DNA of 64,000 nt from Acidisphaera sp. S103 (lineage in GTDB: Bacteria; Pseudomonadota; Alphaproteobacteria; Acetobacterales; Acetobacteraceae), in contig NZ_LMUJ01000042.1 in NCBI RefSeq assembly GCF_009765975.1, positions 90,268 to 154,267 of the forward strand, read 5' to 3'. The notes beneath the pieces are model-generated. The model did no database searches and was not told where the DNA came from. It was given only the letters and a program-made list of their open reading frames with translations. This document shows, piece by piece, positions 16,992-29,731 of this stretch; the stretch's first letter is position 1; every line of letters starts with the position of its first letter. A program made the translations under genes and the position numbers.

Positions 16992-17681
16992 TTACGTCTT
17001 GGCCGGCGGCGCGGTCTTGTTGCCGGCCACCGCCGGCAAATCGGCCGTCGCCTGCTGGCTTGCCGCCGCCTGCTGCGCCGGTGACAACGTCGGAAGCAGC
17101 CGGTTGCGCTCTACCTGTGCCTGCGCGTTACCCCGCAGCGAGGCAACCTCCAGCCAGGCATACGCCGAAACCGGATCGGCCGGACCGCCGATACCGTCGC
17201 GCAGCATGCCTCCGAGATCACGTGCGGCCCGCGCATCCCCACGCCTTGCGGCCTCGGTCAGATACGTCCGCGCCATCGCGAAGTCCGGTGGAATCGCGTT
17301 GCCATCGAGATAAAGCTCGCCCAGCCGTGTCCCAGCCTGTGTGACGCCGCCGGCCCAGGCCTTCTGGTACTGCGTGATCGCGGCCTTGATGTCGGCCGGC
17401 GTGCCCAGCCCAAGGTCAAGCGCGTGACCATACCAATAAGCCGCATGGGGATCGCCCTTGTTGGCCAACGACCGGAACGCCGATGTGGCGGCGGTCAGAT
17501 TTCCCGTGTCGAAATCCGAGACAGCTTGTTTTAGATTGTTCGCCGGAACGACCGCCGGACCTTGCAATGTGCGCCCGACCAAGCCGGCGCATGCCACGCC
17601 GATCAGGCCGGCGGCAAGATAAGGCAGCACCATCCCCTGGCTTGCCGGCGGCTTACGTCCCTGTTGCAGAGTGTTTGTCAT
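16992..17681 (-). CDS. Sel1/TPR-repeat protein, membrane-anchored
   Basis: Protein of 229 residues with one N-terminal membrane helix (VLPYLAAGLIGVACAGLV) and a domain of three or four Sel1-like repeats (AYWYGHALDLGLG, AGTRLGELYLDGN, AARDLGGMLRDGIG, then AYAWLEVASLRGN). The C-terminus is low in complexity and rich in Ala, Pro and Lys. The ATG has GGAGG nine bases upstream, which decides against the GTG eight codons earlier. Sel1-repeat proteins usually form scaffolds; no specific partner is suggested by the neighbours. Confidence 0.82.
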   Translation of the reverse strand: MTNTLQQGRKPPASQGMVLPYLAAGLIGVACAGLVGRTLQGPAVVPANNLKQAVSDFDTGNLTAATSAFRSLANKGDPHAAYWYGHALDLGLGTPADIKAAITQYQKAWAGGVTQAGTRLGELYLDGNAIPPDFAMARTYLTEAARRGDARAARDLGGMLRDGIGGPADPVSAYAWLEVASLRGNAQAQVERNRLLPTLSPAQQAAASQQATADLPAVAGNKTAPPAKT

Positions 17682-17837
17682 GTGAAATGACCTCCACCCA
17701 ACCATATGGGGCGCATGCGCGGTGCCCGCGTGACCGGCGCCTTAACATTTGACCACAAGACCGAGCTGATGCCGCGGCAACCGACACGGCCCGGCCACGC
17801 CGCGGGCTGAAAACGGCGGGGCCGGTCCGGACGCCGC

Positions 17838-18824
17838 CTATCCGCCCGTCACGCTCATGTGTCGAGCAACGGCCGGCTTGTCGTGACGGCGGTCGATGAT
17901 GAAATCGTGGCCTTTCGGCTTGCGAGAGATCGCCTCCCGGATCGCGTCGTCCAACTGATCGTCGGTGGCGCCCGCCCGCAGCAGCGGCCGGAAGTCCGCC
18001 GAGTCCTCCTGCCCCAGACACATGTAAAGCGTGCCGGTGCAGGTCAGCCGCACCCGGTTGCAACTCTCGCAGAAATTATGCGTCATCGGCGTGATGAAGC
18101 CGATCCGCCGGCCGGTCTCCTTCACCGTGTAATACCGAGCCGGGCCGCCGGTCTTGTAGTCGGTATCCTCCAGCGACCAGGTCCGCCGCAGCCGCGCCCG
18201 CACCACCGACAACGGCAGGTACTGGTCGGTCCGGTCGCCGGTGATGTCGCCCATCGGCATCGTCTCGATCAGGCACAGGTCGAACCCATGCTCCCCGCAC
18301 CACGCCAGCATGCCGTCGAATTCCGTCTCGTTCACGCCCTTCATCGCCACGGCGTTGATCTTCACCGCCAGCCCCGCCGCCTTGGCGGCGAAAATCCCGT
18401 CCAGCGTCTGCTCGATCTTGCCCCACCGCGTGATGTCGGTGAACTTCACCGGATCGAGCGTATCCAGCGAGACGTTGATCCGCTTCACCCCCGCCGCCAC
18501 CAGCGTCTCGGCATGCTTCGTCAGTTGGGAGCCGTTGGTCGTGACCGTCAGCTCATCCAGCCCATGCCCAAGCCGCTCGCCCAGCCGGCCGAACAGCCGC
18601 ATCACATCGCGCCGCACCAGCGGCTCGCCGCCGGTAATGCGGATTTTCGTCGTGCCCAGGCGGATGAACGCGGCGCACAGCCGGTCCAGCTCCTCCAGCG
18701 TCAGCAGGTCGCGCTTCGGCAGGAAGGTCATATCCTCGGACATGCAATAGACGCAGCGCAGATCGCAGCGATCGGTCACCGACACCCGCAGGTAGGTGAT
18801 CGCTCTGCCGAACGGATCGATCAT
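17838..18824 (-). CDS. moaA: GTP 3',8-cyclase MoaA
   Basis: First enzyme of molybdenum cofactor synthesis; with MoaC it turns GTP into cyclic pyranopterin monophosphate. All marks are present in 328 residues: the radical SAM cluster motif CDLRCVYC (C-x3-C-x2-C), [11 protein letters not shown], a second C-terminal 4Fe-4S cluster ([14 protein letters not shown]) and the essential C-terminal double glycine (SVTGG). It stands alone here, with the other moa genes not in the window. The 3.3 kb oxidoreductase is one likely consumer of the cofactor. Confidence 0.97.
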   Translation of the reverse strand: MIDPFGRAITYLRVSVTDRCDLRCVYCMSEDMTFLPKRDLLTLEELDRLCAAFIRLGTTKIRITGGEPLVRRDVMRLFGRLGERLGHGLDELTVTTNGSQLTKHAETLVAAGVKRINVSLDTLDPVKFTDITRWGKIEQTLDGIFAAKAAGLAVKINAVAMKGVNETEFDGMLAWCGEHGFDLCLIETMPMGDITGDRTDQYLPLSVVRARLRRTWSLEDTDYKTGGPARYYTVKETGRRIGFITPMTHNFCESCNRVRLTCTGTLYMCLGQEDSADFRPLLRAGATDDQLDDAIREAISRKPKGHDFIIDRRHDKPAVARHMSVTGG

Positions 18825-19023
18825 GGTGCGATTATGTCTCCTTCCGGACCGGCGTCCCGGCGCCAGCCTGCCGTTATAGGGTGTTTATCATGATCTGCGC
18901 CAGCAAGGCCGCCGGTTCAACCCCCGGCAGACCGACTCGTAAAATGTCCCGCCAATATCGACTCGCCTCAAACCCGGAATAAGCCCATCTTGCTCCGACG
19001 GCGACCCTCACAGCGGAGAGTCC

Positions 19024-19650
19024 ATGTCCGGCACGGACAGCGCCTTGCGCCTGATCGAACTGACGTCGGCAACATTGTGGCACGATATCAGTGACTTGGT
19101 GGGATCTCTGGATCACGCCGTCTCGTCCCCGGTCAACGGATCCGCGTGCAGCCCGGAACTCCCAAAAGCCGCGCGGGACACCGCCCATGCGCTGACCGCA
19201 AGGCTGCAATTGCGCCACGCCGCCTGGGGTCCTGTGGGCGAACCCGTGACGTTGGCTCGCCTGTGCTCGCTCGCAGGCGCCCTGCCTGAACAGGTCACGG
19301 TCGATGCCTCGACGCTGGACCCGAACACCGTGTTCCCAGCGGCCACCGGCCGGATCGTCGTGAACCTTCTCCTGCTCGCCGCCGACAGCCTTCCCTCGGG
19401 TGGGACGGTTGTCCTCGCGGGGGCGCCGGACGACCTGTTCGTCAGGATCGCCGGTCCAGCCGCCGCATGGCCCGCCGGAATGGCGGTCTGCCTGTCCGAT
19501 GAAGCAGAGGCGCGATCCGCGCTGACCGCGTGGCGCAATCCGCAAATGGCGCTGACCGCGTTGCTCGCACATGAAGCTGGCATACGTCTGTCTGTGCTGC
19601 TCTCCCCAACGGCGCAAAACGACCCCGCGATCCTTCGTTTGGGTGGTTAA
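19024..19650 (+). CDS. chpT: ChpT-like histidine phosphotransferase
   Basis: Protein of 208 residues that looks like the alphaproteobacterial ChpT phosphotransferase, which passes phosphate from CckA to CtrA and CpdR. The N-terminal helix has LWHDISDLVGSLDHAV, with the histidine-aspartate pair that matches the phosphorylated helix of ChpT. The rest has the weak ATPase-like fold (FPAATGRIVVNLLLLAADSLPSGG). GAGAG precedes the ATG. It stands 92 bases upstream of a CheA-type hybrid kinase on the same strand, so it may serve this chemosensory system, the cell-cycle phosphorelay, or both. No CtrA box of the TTAA-N7-TTAA type is visible here. Confidence 0.75.
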   Translation: MSGTDSALRLIELTSATLWHDISDLVGSLDHAVSSPVNGSACSPELPKAARDTAHALTARLQLRHAAWGPVGEPVTLARLCSLAGALPEQVTVDASTLDPNTVFPAATGRIVVNLLLLAADSLPSGGTVVLAGAPDDLFVRIAGPAAAWPAGMAVCLSDEAEARSALTAWRNPQMALTALLAHEAGIRLSVLLSPTAQNDPAILRLGG

Positions 19651-19742
19651 TTAAAAAATTTCGGTCGGCATTTACCTTTTGTTTGTGAAGTCCTGCCAAG
19701 GATTGACTCCCACCCGGCTGACGGGCTTGCGAGGGGGCTACC

Positions 19743-22367
19743 GTGGACGATCTGCTTGCCGATTTCCTGACCGAGACAAATGAAAGCCTGGCTGAACTGG
19801 ACGTCGCGCTGCTGACGCTGGAACGCACGCCGGACGACGCCGAGACCCTCGGCTTTATTTTCCGCCTGGTGCATACGATCAAGGGTACCTGCGGCTTTCT
19901 GGGCCTGCCACGGTTGGAACGCGTGGCCCACGCCGGTGAGAACGTACTGGGCAAGTTGCGCGACCGCACCCTGACCGTCACCCCCGACATCGTCACCCAA
20001 GTGCTCGCGGGGATCGACCAGATCAAGGCGATCGTTTCCCACCTGAGCACCACCGGCGCCGAACCGGCGGGCGACGACACGGACCTGATCGCCGCGCTGA
20101 ACCGCGTCGCGTCCCTTGACGCGCCCCCCGCGAAAAAGGCGCCCGTCACCCTCCCGGCCGCAGCCCAGCCGCCACCGGAACCCGCGCAAATAGAGGCGCC
20201 CCCCGAACTTGTCCCGGTCGAGATCATCCCGCCCACCGCGCCCACCCCCGCTGCGACCGCACTCCAGGCACAGCCGCAACCGCCGACACTGCCCAACGCC
20301 CCCGCGAACACGCAAACCATCCGCGTGACCGTCGATGTGCTCGAAGACCTGATGACCCTGGTCAGCGAGCTTGTCCTGACCCGCAACCAGCTTCTGCAAC
20401 TTGCTCGGAACCAGGAAAACAGCGGCTTCACCGTGCCGCTGCAGCGGCTGTCGCACATCACCTCCGACCTGCAGGAGGGGGTGATGAAGACCCGCATGCA
20501 GCCGATCGGCAACGCCTGGAACAAACTGCCCCGGCTGGTGCGCGACCTGTCCCACGAAATGGGCAAGAAGATCGAGCTGACCATGCTGGGCGCCGAGACC
20601 GAACTCGACCGGCAGGTGCTGGAGCTCATCAAGGACCCGCTGACCCACATGGTCCGCAACAGCGGCGACCACGGGCTGGAAACCCCGGCGGAGCGGCGGG
20701 CGGCGGGCAAGCCGGAAACCGGCACCATCGTGCTGAACGCCTACCACGAAGGCGGCTACATCATCCTGGAGATCTCCGACGACGGACGCGGCCTGGCGGT
20801 GGACCGCATCCGCGCCAAGGCGCTGGCCAACGGGCTGGCGACCGAGGCCGAACTCGCCGCCATGACCGACAGCCAGATCCAGCGTTTCATCTTCCGAGCC
20901 GGCCTGTCGACGGCGCAGACGATCTCCGCCGTGTCGGGCCGGGGTGTCGGCATGGACGTGGTGAAGACCAATATCGAGAAGATCGGCGGCACTATCGAAC
21001 TGAAGAGCACCCCCGGCCAGGGCACGATGTTCACGGTCAAGATCCCGCTGACCCTGGCCATCGTCTCCGCGCTGATCGTGGAATCCGGCAAGGAACGCTT
21101 CGCCATCCCGCAGCTCAGCGTGGTGGAACTGGTCCGGGCGCAGCGCGACTCCGGCCGGAACACCAACGAAGGCACCGGCAACAGCGTCATCGAGCGCATC
21201 AACGACACCCCTGTGCTGCGCCTGCGCAATCGCCTGCTGCCGCTGGTCAGCCTGACCGAACTGCTGGCCCTGGGCGTCGAGGACACCGCCGAATCGGCCG
21301 CCCACGTCGTCGTGGCGCAGGTCGGCGCACATATGATGGGCATCATCGTCGACCGCGTCTTCGACACCGAGGAAATCGTCGTCAAGCCGGTCGCCCCCAT
21401 CCTGCGCCACGTCACCATGTTCAGCGGCAACACCATCCTGGGCGACGGTTCGGTCATCATGATCCTGGACCCGAACGGTATCGCCCGGGCGAGCGGCGTG
21501 GGCGCCGGGTCGGAGAACCGGCTGCTCCGCGCCAACAGCGCCGATACCCAGACCTCCGCCGACAAGACCGCGATGCTACTGTTCCGGGCTGGGGAAAGCC
21601 GGCGCATGGGCGTCCCGCTGGGCCTCGTTGCCCGCCTGGAGGACATCCCGCGTGAGAAGATCGAGATCTCCTGCGGCATGCCGGTGACCCAGTACCGCGG
21701 CAAGCTGATGCCGCTGATCGCCATCGACGGCGGCATCGACCAGCAGAAGCCGACTCAGCCATTGCTGGTGTTCGCCGAGGGCGACCGCATCATGGGCCTG
21801 ATGGTCGACGAGATCATCGACGTCGTGGAGGACCGCCTGGACATCGAACTGGCCGGCGCCCGCGCGGGCCTGCTGGGAACCGCGGTGATCGGCGGCCAGG
21901 CGACCGACGTGCTGGATACCGGCTACTGGCTGATGCAGGCTTGGCAGGACTGGTTCCGCGGCGTCCCGAGGCAAGGCGCCGCCGCCGGCCAGAAGCACGT
22001 CCTGCTGGTGGACGACAGCGAGTTCTTCCGCCAGCTGATGATGCCGACCCTGGGCGCCGCCGGCTTCCGCGTCACCGCGGTGGGCAGCGCGGCCGAAGCC
22101 CTGCGGCTCCGCGACGCCGGGACCATGTTCGACGCCATCGTCTCCGACATCGAGATGCCGGAGATGGACGGGATCCAGTTCTGCCGAACCGTCCGCGCCG
22201 GCGGGCCGTGGGCCGCGCTGCCCATGCTCGCCATGACAGCGCATTCCGACATGGAGACCGCACGCCTGGGCCGCGAAGCCGGCTTCACCGACTACGTCGC
22301 CAAGTTTGAGCGTGAGGTGCTGGTCGCCAGCCTCCGCAACACGCTCGTTGAGACGGTCGCGGCGTGA
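19743..22367 (+). CDS. cheA: CheA-type hybrid histidine kinase with C-terminal receiver
   Basis: Chemosensory histidine kinase of 874 residues. Domains in order: P1 histidine phosphotransfer domain (about 1-110; H44 in VHTIKGTCGFL), a Pro/Ala-rich linker without an obvious P2 domain (about 120-195), a dimerisation domain, a GHKL ATPase (DPLTHMVRNSGDHGLE, then DDGRGL), a CheW-like P5 domain, a second CheW-like segment (about 610-740), and a receiver (VLLVDDSEFFRQ, with the phospho-acceptor in SDIEMPEMDG near residue 801). The GTG start follows GAGGGGG by six bases. The receiver suggests an internal phosphorelay or phosphate sink, as in alternative or developmental Che systems. Confidence 0.93.
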   Translation: MDDLLADFLTETNESLAELDVALLTLERTPDDAETLGFIFRLVHTIKGTCGFLGLPRLERVAHAGENVLGKLRDRTLTVTPDIVTQVLAGIDQIKAIVSHLSTTGAEPAGDDTDLIAALNRVASLDAPPAKKAPVTLPAAAQPPPEPAQIEAPPELVPVEIIPPTAPTPAATALQAQPQPPTLPNAPANTQTIRVTVDVLEDLMTLVSELVLTRNQLLQLARNQENSGFTVPLQRLSHITSDLQEGVMKTRMQPIGNAWNKLPRLVRDLSHEMGKKIELTMLGAETELDRQVLELIKDPLTHMVRNSGDHGLETPAERRAAGKPETGTIVLNAYHEGGYIILEISDDGRGLAVDRIRAKALANGLATEAELAAMTDSQIQRFIFRAGLSTAQTISAVSGRGVGMDVVKTNIEKIGGTIELKSTPGQGTMFTVKIPLTLAIVSALIVESGKERFAIPQLSVVELVRAQRDSGRNTNEGTGNSVIERINDTPVLRLRNRLLPLVSLTELLALGVEDTAESAAHVVVAQVGAHMMGIIVDRVFDTEEIVVKPVAPILRHVTMFSGNTILGDGSVIMILDPNGIARASGVGAGSENRLLRANSADTQTSADKTAMLLFRAGESRRMGVPLGLVARLEDIPREKIEISCGMPVTQYRGKLMPLIAIDGGIDQQKPTQPLLVFAEGDRIMGLMVDEIIDVVEDRLDIELAGARAGLLGTAVIGGQATDVLDTGYWLMQAWQDWFRGVPRQGAAAGQKHVLLVDDSEFFRQLMMPTLGAAGFRVTAVGSAAEALRLRDAGTMFDAIVSDIEMPEMDGIQFCRTVRAGGPWAALPMLAMTAHSDMETARLGREAGFTDYVAKFEREVLVASLRNTLVETVAA

Positions 22368-22445
22368 CCCCATTCCCGCGGAGACATCCCCGCGTGACCC
22401 CAACCGCGCGGACCCACCTCCGCGGGACCACGGAAAGGACCAGCC

Positions 22446-22937
22446 ATGGCCACTGAATTACTGGATCGGCCGGAAACGGCCGCGGCAAACGGCACGACCG
22501 GCGAGGACACCCAGGTCCTGGTCACGCTGACCGTGGCCGACCAGCTATGCGGCATCCCCGTCCTCGCGGTGCGCGACATCCTCGGGGAACAGACGATCAC
22601 CCGCATCCCGCTGGCACCGCCGGAGATCGCCGGCAGTCTGAACCTGCGCGGCCGGATCGTCACCGCCATCGACCTGCGCCAGCGGCTACGGCTGCCAAAA
22701 GCCGCGCCCGGACAGGCCCGCATGTCCGTGGTCGCCGAACAGGGCGGCGAACTGTATGCGTTGCTGGTCGACCAGGTCTCGGAAGTGCTGAGCCTGGATG
22801 CCTCGATGTTCGAGCGGAACCCGCCGACCCTGGAAAAAACCTGGGCCGAGTTCAGCACCGGCATCTTCCGCCTGGATGGGCGGCTGCTGGTCGTCCTGGA
22901 CGTCTCCAGGCTGCTCGCCCTGTCAGGAGAGGAATAA
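22446..22937 (+). CDS. cheW: CheW coupling protein
   Basis: CheW adaptor of 163 residues that would link receptors to the CheA kinase. The SH3-like CheW fold shows the usual markers: CGIPVLAVRDIL, the NLRGRIVTAIDLR motif, and VDQVSEVLSLD. AGGA lies upstream of the ATG. The 78-base gap after cheA is a GC-rich run of short CCGCG-type repeats with no other visible feature. cheY follows two bases after the stop, so the two are co-translated. Confidence 0.94.
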   Translation: MATELLDRPETAAANGTTGEDTQVLVTLTVADQLCGIPVLAVRDILGEQTITRIPLAPPEIAGSLNLRGRIVTAIDLRQRLRLPKAAPGQARMSVVAEQGGELYALLVDQVSEVLSLDASMFERNPPTLEKTWAEFSTGIFRLDGRLLVVLDVSRLLALSGEE

Positions 22938-22939
22938 CC

Positions 22940-23304
<365 letters not shown>

Positions 23305-23308
<4 letters not shown>

Positions 23309-24411
23309 CCGCTCCGGTGACCGGTTTCGCGCCCGCGACGGCCACCACCACCCGATCCACCGGTTCGGCCACAAGGGTGATGATATGCGACGATTCGGTG
23401 GTGATCCGGGGTGCCCTGGCCCGCATCCTGGAATCCGACCCCGAGATCGCCGTCGTCGCCAAGGTCGAGAACGGCAAACTCGCGGTCGACCGGATCCGCG
23501 ATGCCCGGGCCGACGTCGTGGTGCTGGATATCGAGATGCCGGTGATGGACGGCCTGACCGCCCTGCCCCTGCTACTTCGCGCCGACCCTGGCGTGCGGGT
23601 GATCATGGCCTCCACCCTGACCACTCGCGGTGCCGACATCGCGCTGCGCGCGCTGCGCCTGGGCGCGTCTGACTACGTCCCGAAGCCATCAAGCATCGGC
23701 ACGGTCAACGACGACGGTTTCAAGCGGGAACTGCTGGAGAAGGTGAAGGGCCTGGGCCGCCTGCGCCGCCGTACGGCGATGCCCGCCCGAACCCAGCCGC
23801 CCATCGCGCTTCGGCCCGCACCGCCAATCCCCGCTCGGCTTCTCGCGGTGGGCAGTTCGACCGGCGGTCCGCAGGCGCTGTTCACCCTGGTGCAGGGCCT
23901 GGGACGCGCCGTCGGGGTGCCGGTGGTGATGACACAGCACATGCCGGCGACCTTCACACCGATCCTGGCCGATCATCTCAACCGCCTCGGACAGTTGCCC
24001 TGCACCGAGGCGCGCGACGGCCAGGCCCTGGTCGCCGGTCAGATCTACCTGGCGCCCGGCGACCGGCATCTGCTGGTCGAAGGCAACCGCACCAGCCTGC
24101 GCGTTCGGCTGACCACCGATCCGCCGGAGAATTTCTGCCGCCCCTCGGTCGATCCGATGTTGCGCAGCGCCGCGGCTGCGTGTGAGGGCCGGGTGCTGGT
24201 AGCCATGCTGACCGGTATGGGCCGCGACGGACTGACCGGAACAACCAAGGTGATCGAAGCCGGCGGCGCCGCCATCGGCCAGGATGAGGCCAGCAGCGTG
24301 GTCTGGGGCATGCCAGGTGCGATTGCACAGGCCGGGCTGTGCCATGCGGTGCTGCCGCTGCCGAAGATCGCCCCCAAATTGCTGGAAATGCTGAAAGGCG
24401 GACGCCCATGA
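23305..24411 (+). CDS. cheB: CheB protein-glutamate methylesterase
   Basis: Receptor demethylase/deamidase of 368 residues: an N-terminal receiver (MICDDSVVIR, VVLDIEMPVMDG) and a C-terminal methylesterase domain with the catalytic triad regions GSSTGGPQA (Ser), MTQHMPATFTP (His) and LTGMGRDGLTG (Asp). Starting at GTG, it overlaps cheY by four bases and is itself overlapped by cheR as ATGA. Its presence with CheR implies methyl-accepting receptors encoded elsewhere, because none is in the window. Confidence 0.96.
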
Positions 24412-25274
24412 CCGCGTCTTTGTCCCAAGCCGCGTTCGATACGCTGGCCTCGCTGCTGAAGATGAAATCCGGGCTGATCATCGGCATGGATAAGCTGTAT
24501 CTGCTGGAAACCCGGCTGGCCAGCATCGTCAAACGCGAAAAGCTGAACGATATGAACGCGCTGGCGGACCGTCTGCGGCGCCCCGGCAACGACGCGCTGG
24601 CCCGCGACGTGGTGGAGGCGATGACCACCAACGAGAGCTTCTTCTTCCGCGACGACAAGCCGTTCCTGCATTTCCGCACCCAGGCGCTGCCCCGGCTGGT
24701 CGCCGCGCGGCCGCCCGGCAGTCAGTTACGGGTCTGGTCGGCGGCGTCTTCGTCCGGCCAGGAAGCCTATTCGCTGGCGATGATCGTCGCGGAAGCCACC
24801 GCCGTGCTGGCCGCCCGCAAGGTGGAGATCGTCGGCACCGACATCGCCCGCGACCAACTCGCGCGCGCTCGGGAAGGCGTTTACTCGCAGTTCGAGGTGC
24901 AGCGCGGCCTGCCGGTGCAGATGCTGATGCGCTATTTCCGCAAGAACGAGAGCAACTGGCACATCACCGACGCGATCCGCGCCATGGCGCAGTTCCGCGA
25001 ATACAATCTGCTCGCCGACCTCCGCCCGCTTGGCCGTTTCGATATCGTGTTCTGCCGCAACGTGCTGATTTATTTCGACCAGCCTACGAAAGCCCGCGTC
25101 TTGGAGGCGATCGCCGCGCTGATGCCGCCGGACGGACTGCTTTATCTGGGCGGCGCCGAGACCGTGCTGGGTATCACGTCACGCTTCGCACCGATGCCGA
25201 ATGAGCGCGGCGTGTATGGCGTGGTCGCGGGAACCACACCGGCGACGACATCGCGCATGGCGGCGGTGGGGTAA
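24408..25274 (+). CDS. cheR: CheR chemotaxis methyltransferase
   Basis: SAM-dependent methyltransferase of 288 residues that would methylate receptor glutamates. The N-terminal all-helical CheR domain (about 1-85) has TTNESFFFRD, and the catalytic domain has RVWSAASSSGQEAYSLAM, the SAM-binding site, and FDIVFCRNVLIYFD. The ATG overlaps the cheB stop as ATGA. It is the last gene of the chpT-che cluster; the next gene (carD) converges on it. Confidence 0.96.
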   Translation: MTASLSQAAFDTLASLLKMKSGLIIGMDKLYLLETRLASIVKREKLNDMNALADRLRRPGNDALARDVVEAMTTNESFFFRDDKPFLHFRTQALPRLVAARPPGSQLRVWSAASSSGQEAYSLAMIVAEATAVLAARKVEIVGTDIARDQLARAREGVYSQFEVQRGLPVQMLMRYFRKNESNWHITDAIRAMAQFREYNLLADLRPLGRFDIVFCRNVLIYFDQPTKARVLEAIAALMPPDGLLYLGGAETVLGITSRFAPMPNERGVYGVVAGTTPATTSRMAAVG

Positions 25275-25314
25275 CAGTCAGGCCGTTACCATTGCCCCGT
25301 CAGCGGATATCGTC

Positions 25315-25338
25315 CGTCATGCCGATGACGAGCGGCAT
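25315..25338. terminator. Possible terminator hairpin between converging cheR and carD
   Basis: Two overlapping short inverted repeats: CGTCAT-gccg-ATGACG and ATGCCG-N8-CGGCAT. They lie in the 153-base gap between converging genes. Arms are only six bases and no T-run follows, so this is weak; it may be a degraded dispersed palindrome instead. Confidence 0.25.
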
Positions 25339-25427
25339 CCACGCCTTCTGCGTGCAAAGACAAAGGCATGTCAGGCGATCCTGCGCCCCTAACGACGACT
25401 GCACGTAAGTCCCGCGGGCGGCCGCGA

Positions 25428-26066
25428 TCAGACCGTCTTCAGGAAGTCGGTCAGCTTGGTGATCGCGGTCTGCTTGTCGGTCTTGTCCAGCGCGCCGAGT
25501 TCCGCTGCCAGGCGATCCATCGCCGATTCGTAGATCTGCCGTTCGGAGAAACTCTGGTCCGGCTGTCCCGCATTGCGGTGCAGGTCCCGCACGACCTCGG
25601 CGATCGCCAGCGGATCGCCGGAGTTGATCTTCGCCTCGTATTCCTGCGCCCGCCGCGACCACATGGTGCGCTTGATGCGGGCCTTGCCGCGCAGGACGTT
25701 CAGCGCCTCATCGAACAGCTTGCGGCTGGCCAGCTTGCGCAGACCGGCGGTGCGAGCCTTGGCGACCGGCACCCGCAAGGTCATGCGGTTTTCCTCGAAC
25801 GTGATGTGGATCAGTTCCAGCTTGTGGCCGGCGATCTCCTCGACCGCGATCCGCTCGACCTTGCCGACACCGTGCGTCGGATAGACCACGTGGTCGCCTT
25901 CCACGAAGATTTCCGCCTTCGCGATCGCCCGGGGCGTCAGGTTCGGGCCGTTATGCGGCGGCCGGACATTGGGTCGCTGTTCGGATGCGGTTGCCGGACT
26001 TTCGCCGACCGGCTGTTCGGCGACCTGGTTCGAAACGTCTTCCACTGTCTGCTGCTCGCCCATCAT
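25428..26066 (-). CDS. carD: CarD family transcriptional regulator
   Basis: CarD/CdnL-type regulator that binds RNA polymerase and stabilises promoter open complexes. It is about 212 residues from the start chosen. An N-terminal acidic and Ala/Pro-rich extension precedes the RNAP-interacting Tudor-like domain (VEGDHVVYPTHGVGKVERI). The helical DNA-binding domain follows (SRRAQEYEAKINSGD, then AEVVRDL). The start is uncertain: two adjacent ATGs open the extension and reading stays open a further 58 codons upstream. Gene order helicase - S4 - fdxA - carD is common in alphaproteobacteria. Confidence 0.9.
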   Translation of the reverse strand: MMGEQQTVEDVSNQVAEQPVGESPATASEQRPNVRPPHNGPNLTPRAIAKAEIFVEGDHVVYPTHGVGKVERIAVEEIAGHKLELIHITFEENRMTLRVPVAKARTAGLRKLASRKLFDEALNVLRGKARIKRTMWSRRAQEYEAKINSGDPLAIAEVVRDLHRNAGQPDQSFSERQIYESAMDRLAAELGALDKTDKQTAITKLTDFLKTV

Positions 26067-26302
26067 TTCGTCTGCTGTCTCGCCCACTTTCGCCGGCCGC
26101 TTCAGGTCATCGCGGCCAGACTGTTGTCCTTTTCGAAACCGCCACCGCTGGCGGACATCATCGTCCCTGTGTCCCCGCGACCAACGGCGCGGCGTCGGTC
26201 CCGGCGCCGCGACCGGCGGAATAACAAGGCAGCATAGCACGAAAATCGAGCCACGTCAGCGCCTAAACCCCAAACCGGAGTCTTGCGCCAACGCCAGCCG
26301 CA

Positions 26303-26635
26303 TCAGGCTTTCCCGGGCTCCGGCGAGAACAGCTCGGCCTTGCCCGGCTTATCCTTCCATTCATCCGCGTCATCCGGAGCGACGCCCTTGCGGGTGATAT
26401 TGGGCCAAAGCGTCGCGTATTTACGATTGGGTTCCACCCAGTCGGCCACTCGGTCGTCGCTATCCGGCAGAATGGCCTCGGCCGGGCATTCCGGTTCACA
26501 GACGCCGCAGTCGATGCACTCATCCGGATGGATAACCAGCATGTTCTCCCCGACGTAGAAGCAATCCACCGGACAAACCTCGACACAGTCCATGAATTTG
26601 CAGCGAATGCAGTTTTCGGTGACCACATAGGTCAT
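26303..26635 (-). CDS. fdxA: 7Fe ferredoxin FdxA
   Basis: Seven-iron ferredoxin of 110 residues, a soluble electron carrier with one 3Fe-4S and one 4Fe-4S cluster. Cluster ligands are visible in [20 protein letters not shown] and [12 protein letters not shown]. The C-terminal tail ([16 protein letters not shown]) is the standard FdxA tail. GAGG lies seven bases before the ATG. It sits between the S4 gene and carD on the same strand. Confidence 0.96.
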   Translation of the reverse strand: MTYVVTENCIRCKFMDCVEVCPVDCFYVGENMLVIHPDECIDCGVCEPECPAEAILPDSDDRVADWVEPNRKYATLWPNITRKGVAPDDADEWKDKPGKAELFSPEPGKA

Positions 26636-26680
26636 TGGGGAACCTCTGGATGTCGGAAAAACGCGGCACGAAGCCGACTA

Positions 26681-27036
26681 TCATTGCGCGCGATATGCCG
26701 ACGAATCCTCTGCGATGCAAGATGTTACCGACACATCGCTGATATCCCCCGGACGGTCATCCACGGGGCTGACATCGGTATACAGCAACCGAGCCTCCGA
26801 GGCTGGCCCGCGCCGAACGGCAAGGCTGGCAACCCGGAGAACCCGCACCGAACCATGCAGTGGAATGGTCAGCACGTCGCCGACCCGCAGTTTCGCGTGG
26901 GGCTTGCCCGTGGGCTGGCGGTTGATCCGGATCGACCCTTGCGCCACCAGGCCGGCGCAATCGGTGCGCGCGCGCATCACCCTGGCGCACCACAGCCATT
27001 TGTCCAGCCGCTGCCAATCCCGGTCTTCGGTGTCCG

Positions 27037-27040
<4 letters not shown>
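26681..27040 (-). CDS. S4-domain RNA-binding protein (Hsp15-like), no canonical start
   Basis: S4-type RNA-binding protein, about 119 residues if it begins where the family requires. The hallmark first helix RLDKWLWCARV and the following GSIRINRQ, KLRVGDVLTI and VRVLRVASLAVRRGPA segments identify it. In the reading frame there is no ATG, GTG or TTG before RLDKWLW; the first canonical start is a GTG-ATG pair after that helix, which would remove it. A GGGGAGG ribosome site lies six bases before an in-frame ATA that overlaps the helicase stop (ATAG). I therefore place the start at this ATA. The function is probably ribosome or tRNA related, as for Hsp15. Confidence 0.7.
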
Positions 27041-29562
<2,522 letters not shown>

Positions 29563-29698
29563 GGGGTGGATGTTTGGGTGTCCGGAGCCGGAATGCAAGC
29601 GGCGATGTTGTGACGACGGCGGTTCACCGGAGTACTGTCGCGGAGCGGGCCGGCACGTCAGCCGGCGCACCTGATGATTTCAGCTTCAGCCGATTAAT

Positions 29699-29718
29699 GA
29701 CATATCCTATGGGATGTC
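29699..29718. promoter_or_regulatory. Imperfect palindrome upstream of the PIN toxin gene
   Basis: GACAT and ATGTC arms flank ATCCTATGGG, so the whole reads as a near-symmetric GACATATCC-TAT-GGGATGTC. It lies 13 bases before the preferred ATG of the PIN gene and would be a natural operator for the ribbon-helix-helix partner. The distance leaves room for a promoter just upstream. Confidence 0.4.
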
Positions 29719-29731
29719 TTATATCACCTCC

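Noticed and set aside
19648-19690. TTAATTAA-rich patch between chpT and cheA as a possible CtrA site
   Set aside because: The two TTAA units are adjacent and not separated by seven bases, so the CtrA pattern is not met. It may only be AT-rich promoter DNA.
22368-22445. CCGCG-rich run between cheA and cheW as a regulatory repeat
   Set aside because: Short, irregular and close to the GC background; no symmetric element stands out.
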